This document shows positions 61,057-64,000 of a DNA stretch of 64,000 nucleotides, piece after piece. The stretch comes from Planococcus donghaensis MPA1U2 (GTDB lineage Bacteria; Bacillota; Bacilli; Bacillales_A; Planococcaceae): the NCBI RefSeq assembly GCF_000189395.1, contig NZ_AEPB01000053.1, positions 1 through 64,000 of the forward strand, given 5' to 3'. Position 1 is the first letter of the stretch. Each line of letters opens with the position of its first letter. The notes below the pieces were generated by a model. That model searched no databases. It saw only the letters and a program-made list of their open reading frames with translations, and was not told the DNA's origin. The position numbers and the translations under genes are program-made.

Positions 61057-62280
61057 TTATGCCATTACTTTTTTGTGCACCGCTAATATAAACGTCTTGT
61101 AAGGGAAGTCGGGCATAGGTTTGATCAAATCTTTTGCAATCGTAGCGTGTTTTATTGCTAGTTCTTTGTCGCCGAGCTCTAAGTAAATGAGAGCCATATA
61201 GGCATCTTTTTCATAATGCAACGACAAATCATAAGGGTGGTGTAGAAATTCCCAAAGCTCGTGCTTTTTCAGCCACACCAACGCTTCGTCAAATTGTCCG
61301 AGACCATATAATGCTTTTCCTTTTTCTAAAGTAAACATAAAGATTTTGTCTTCTGGATACTTTTCTAAGTTTTCATCAATCAACGCAAGAGCTGTATGGT
61401 AGTCGTGAGCAAAAGAATTTAAATAATGAACTTCAATCGCATCAGCGAACGCGCTCACTTCATCGTCTTCTGTAAAATCCGCAAACAAATGAAGTTTGGA
61501 AATGTAATAATCTTTTCTTGCTGTATCCTCTTCTAACATTGCTTGAAAACCTGCCAGACGATAAAGTGCGTCAATACGATAAAACACTTGATGCTCTTTA
61601 GAGTATTGAATAGCTTCTTCCATTAAGCGCTTAGCGTTTTCGCCATCCCCGATAGCGGAATAAAGAATTGACTCGTAATAATCGAAATCCAATTTTTTTA
61701 ATGGATCTAATACTCCGGCACGTTCTTCAAAAGTTTTTCTAGATGTTTGAATTAAGACTAACGCTTCTTTATAGCGGTGTTCCGTAAATGCCATCATTGC
61801 TTTAAATATATGAAGGTCCGCACTTTGGTTGATCATATGCAAGCTCTCGTATATTTCTTCTGCTTTTTTTAACGCTTCTTCCCAACCACTTTGTTTAGAG
61901 TGGTAACTGCAATATCCATAAATTTCAAAGAGCCTTGCAGATTCGTAACGAAAGGGAAGTTGTTCGAGATAGGGTGTTAGAATCTTAACGATGTTTTTAT
62001 ACTTTGCAATTAATTCATCGCTTAATAATTCTTTTGTATAAAGCTTTTCGATTTTTTCCAGTAAGCTTCTCAATTCATGAGTGGGTAGGCTTTCAAGAAG
62101 TTCGTTCTGATCTACCTGTAGCTGCTCTGCGATATAGGCTAAGCTTTCCATCGAAGGATTCGCTTTGTTATTTTCGATTAAACTAAGCATGCCTTTTGTC
62201 AGTTGATCACCTGCTAAAGCTTGCAAGGTCAACCCTTTTTGTTTGCGTAAATTCTTGATGCGTTCGCCTAAAGTAGCCAT
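61057..62280 (-). CDS. XRE-type regulator with TPR domain
   Basis: A 407-aa regulator. Residues about 5-60 form an XRE helix-turn-helix (ERIKNLRKQKGLTLQALA, LTKGMLSLIENNKANPS). The rest is about seven TPR-like helical repeats (residues about 100-400), as in Rgg/PlcR-type sensors that bind short peptides. No signalling-peptide gene is evident nearby. It is divergent from an MFS pump, sharing a 116-bp regulatory region with two matched palindromes, so it likely controls itself and the pump. AGGTGA precedes ATG 62280. Confidence 0.85.
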   Translation of the reverse strand: MATLGERIKNLRKQKGLTLQALAGDQLTKGMLSLIENNKANPSMESLAYIAEQLQVDQNELLESLPTHELRSLLEKIEKLYTKELLSDELIAKYKNIVKILTPYLEQLPFRYESARLFEIYGYCSYHSKQSGWEEALKKAEEIYESLHMINQSADLHIFKAMMAFTEHRYKEALVLIQTSRKTFEERAGVLDPLKKLDFDYYESILYSAIGDGENAKRLMEEAIQYSKEHQVFYRIDALYRLAGFQAMLEEDTARKDYYISKLHLFADFTEDDEVSAFADAIEVHYLNSFAHDYHTALALIDENLEKYPEDKIFMFTLEKGKALYGLGQFDEALVWLKKHELWEFLHHPYDLSLHYEKDAYMALIYLELGDKELAIKHATIAKDLIKPMPDFPYKTFILAVHKKVMA

Positions 62281-62302
62281 TGGATCACCTGCCTTTTCGA
62301 TA

Positions 62303-62319
62303 GTTTAATTATATTAAAC
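62303..62319. promoter_or_regulatory. Palindromic operator 1
   Basis: GTTTAATTATATTAAAC (flanked by A/T to give 8-bp arms AGTTTAAT/ATTAAACT) overlaps the -10 of the regulator promoter on the minus strand. Confidence 0.75.
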
Positions 62320-62337
62320 TTTTTCTTGTCATGTCAA
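62308..62337 (-). promoter_or_regulatory. Promoter of the HTH-TPR gene
   Basis: -35 TTGACA (62332-62337) and -10 TATAAT (62308-62313), 18 bp apart, on the minus strand; operator 1 covers the -10. Confidence 0.78.
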
Positions 62338-62354
62338 TTTGGTTGTGATATATT
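62326..62354 (+). promoter_or_regulatory. Promoter of the MFS pump
   Basis: -35 TTGTCA (62326-62331) and -10 TATATT (62349-62354), 17 bp apart; overlaps the divergent promoter. Confidence 0.8.
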
Positions 62355-62356
62355 TT

Positions 62357-62373
62357 GTTTAATTAAATTAAAC
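62357..62373. promoter_or_regulatory. Palindromic operator 2
   Basis: GTTTAATTAAATTAAAC, perfect 8-bp arms, differs from operator 1 by only the central region base and lies right after the pump -10. Centres are 54 bp apart. Confidence 0.78.
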
Positions 62374-62396
62374 TTTGGTTTAGGAGGGCAAAAAGG

Positions 62397-63665
62397 ATGA
62401 GTGAGGAAATACGTATTAAACAAGCCACATTTCACCTGTATACGTTTACGGTTAGCAAATTAATCTCCACTTTTGGTAGCTCTGTTTACGCGTTTGGTAT
62501 TAGCTTGTATGTGTTGGCTTTAACTGGTTCCGCTGCTAGTTTTGCAATTAACTTAATTTGCAGTATTTTGCCAAGGTCGATATTATCTCCATTTGCCGGA
62601 TATGTTGCAGACAAGTATTCAAAAAAAGCCACCATCATTTTGTCCCAACTGGCCAGTATGCTAGCAGTAGCAGGTTTACTCGGTTTCGGGTTACTGAATG
62701 GTTTGTCGTTACCAGCTATTTATACGACCACCGCGCTATTGTCTGTTAGTACAATGTTTACCGGCGTCACGTTTTCTTCGTCGATTGCCAATCTAATTGA
62801 TCCAGATCGTATTCAACGGGCAATGGGTTTTAACCAATCAGCCGTTTCAATTGCAGCAATTGGTGGTCCTGTAGTAGGAGGAATTCTTTTTGGGTTTGTT
62901 TCGATGAATGTTTTTCTCATGATTCAAGTGGGGGCATACGCTTTAGCCGTTTTGTTGGAATCTACGATGAACTTCCGACTTTATACAAATCGAAACGAAC
63001 AACAAAGTGATAACACAAACAGTTCCATGTTGAAAGAAATGAGAGAAGGGTTTCTATATTTGAAATCCAATCGAGTCATCATGGTAATTGTCACGACGGC
63101 TGTCGGTATCAATTTCTTTTTTTCTTCAATGATGATTGGCTTACCGTTTATTGCGGTCCAGCAATTGCAAATTGATGCGACACATTTTGGGATGATTGAA
63201 GCTATGATTGCAATTGGGATGTTACTAGCGTCGATTTATTTTTCAATAAGTAAAGAAGTGGGATTTCCACTCCTAGTCGCTAAAAGAGGGATCTTAGCGA
63301 TGTCTGTTTTACTAGCCGGCATGGGTCTTCCGCTTATTATTGGCATGTCATATAACGCAACAGTTGGTTATTTCCTTTTGCTTATGTTGATATTTGGTAT
63401 CAGCAATGTCTTTGTCAATACGCCAATTGGTGTCATGATGCAAAAAGACGTAGCAGAAGAATACCGAGGTCGCGTCTTTGGGATTTTGGAATCGATGGCA
63501 ATGGCCATGATGCCACTTGGATATCTTTTGTTTGGTTTGCTTTATGATTTAATGCCTGCAGAATATGTAGTCGGGGCAAGCAGTATTTGCTTACTTGTGT
63601 TAACAAACTATTTAATGCGCTCATCTGTTATGAAAGAGGCGATGCCTGCGCTACAAAAAATATAA
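62397..63665 (+). CDS. MFS efflux transporter (MFS_3 type)
   Basis: A 422-aa major facilitator protein of the enterobactin/macrolide-exporter-like class, twelve membrane segments. Segments AGYVADKYSKKATIILSQL (loop 2-3 motif) and EEYRGRVFGILESMAMAMMPLG (helix 10-11 region, in parts) are typical. Divergent from a TPR regulator that probably controls it. AGGAGGG precedes ATG 62397. Substrate unknown; antibiotic or peptide export is likely for the class. Confidence 0.86.
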   Translation: MSEEIRIKQATFHLYTFTVSKLISTFGSSVYAFGISLYVLALTGSAASFAINLICSILPRSILSPFAGYVADKYSKKATIILSQLASMLAVAGLLGFGLLNGLSLPAIYTTTALLSVSTMFTGVTFSSSIANLIDPDRIQRAMGFNQSAVSIAAIGGPVVGGILFGFVSMNVFLMIQVGAYALAVLLESTMNFRLYTNRNEQQSDNTNSSMLKEMREGFLYLKSNRVIMVIVTTAVGINFFFSSMMIGLPFIAVQQLQIDATHFGMIEAMIAIGMLLASIYFSISKEVGFPLLVAKRGILAMSVLLAGMGLPLIIGMSYNATVGYFLLLMLIFGISNVFVNTPIGVMMQKDVAEEYRGRVFGILESMAMAMMPLGYLLFGLLYDLMPAEYVVGASSICLLVLTNYLMRSSVMKEAMPALQKI

Positions 63666-63675
63666 TGCTTATTTC

Positions 63676-63720
63676 ACTACTGAATCACTCTATGTTGAGG
63701 GTGATCAGTAGTTTTTTTTA
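63676..63720 (+). terminator. Terminator of the MFS pump
   Basis: CTACTGAATCAC / GTGATCAGTAG hairpin (imperfect) followed by eight T. Confidence 0.82.
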
Positions 63721-63850
63721 TAAATGTTTTCTTTATTTATTGAAAATTAAAATAATTTATGTATAAATACCCTGTTTTCGTGTCTAACCTCTATATTTTA
63801 AGGGTAACCCATTACTAAGGACTTATACTTAGCGAATGGGAGTGTAAATT

Positions 63851-64000
63851 ATGAGCTCGGAAAATGCTGTGGCACCATTAAAGAAATATGTTTGGAGTTT
63901 AGTTATCTTAAATTTTCTAGATGGTTTGTTAACATACATAGGGCTTTCAACTGGAGCGATAAACGAAGGGAATCCGCTCTTAGCATCGCTTTCTCCTTTA
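63851..64000 (+). CDS. DUF5658-like membrane protein, 5' part
   Basis: The first 50 codons of a gene cut by the window end: MSSENAVAPLKKYVWSLVIL then NFLDGLLTYIGLSTGAINEG. The N-D-x2-T pattern in the first helix and NEGNPLL following fit DUF5658 membrane proteins of unknown function. GGGAG lies about 9 nt before ATG 63851. Confidence 0.72.
   Translation, partial: MSSENAVAPLKKYVWSLVILNFLDGLLTYIGLSTGAINEGNPLLASLSPL

Overview
The window looks like chromosomal DNA of a low-GC Gram-positive bacterium of the order Bacillales, most likely the family Planococcaceae (Planococcus/Planomicrobium-like). Many proteins resemble Bacillus subtilis proteins over their full length (YclNOPQ, NiaP/YceI, YhfW, MntR, CvfB/YitL, YpuA, YfkM). 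The control signals are also Bacillales-type: Fur, GlnR/TnrA, MhqR-like and FadR-like boxes, a Trp T-box, and at least six sigma-B-like promoters. Dispersed GC-rich palindromic intergenic repeats fit the same group. The genus is inferred from gene recall only; no database was searched.

Layout. 1-390: a 200-bp inverted-repeat element and a terminator. 0.4-4.2 kb: Fur-controlled petrobactin-type siderophore importer (yclNOPQ). 4.2-7.6 kb: glnK-amt under twin GlnR/TnrA boxes, a uracil-DNA glycosylase and a ZIP metal transporter. 7.6-13.5 kb: a DUF4003 gene whose ribosome site lies in a terminator stem, niacin permease, a GNAT enzyme and an osmoprotectant ABC system. 13.6-16.8 kb: beta-oxidation operon behind a FadR-like box. 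17.0-21.9 kb: repeat, Trp T-box, then trpD-C-(F-B in-frame fusion)-A, with no trpE or trpG. 21.9-28.2 kb: DNA repair, stress and redox genes (mpg, yfkM-like, arsB, ppaC, dsbA-like, azoR). 28.28-28.56 kb: an unusual array of ten short repeats with a period of 20-21 bp. 28.6-37.1 kb: Rieske oxidoreductase, YceI, murB, penicillin acylase, fluoride channel pair, sulP-usp. 37.3-43.7 kb: cadC-cadA, double GNAT, mntR, cvfB, ypuA-like. 43.7-53.3 kb: MhqR-type dioxygenase, small membrane and stress proteins, lipid kinase, AraC regulator, YidC, D,D-carboxypeptidase. 53.3-57.9 kb (minus strand): cardiolipin synthase, squalene/phytoene-synthase-like protein, and a predicted sucrose-phosphate synthase/phosphatase pair behind a sigma-B-like promoter. 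58.1-60.8 kb: FAD amine oxidase plus a GNAT-aminotransferase fusion. 61.0-63.7 kb: HTH-TPR regulator divergent from an MFS pump, with two matched palindromes. The window ends inside a DUF5658 gene.

Functional themes are metal handling (siderophore, Zn/Cd, Mn, arsenite), stress protection (sigma-B sites in front of several genes, osmoprotectant uptake, putative sucrose synthesis), electrophile/quinone defence (azoR, yceI and an mhqO-like gene share similar operators) and tryptophan synthesis. The least explained elements are the 21-bp-period array at 28279-28559, the trpF-trpB fusion with an internal start signal, the GNAT-aminotransferase fusion, and two very small genes on the minus strand (45134-45232 and 52039-52152).
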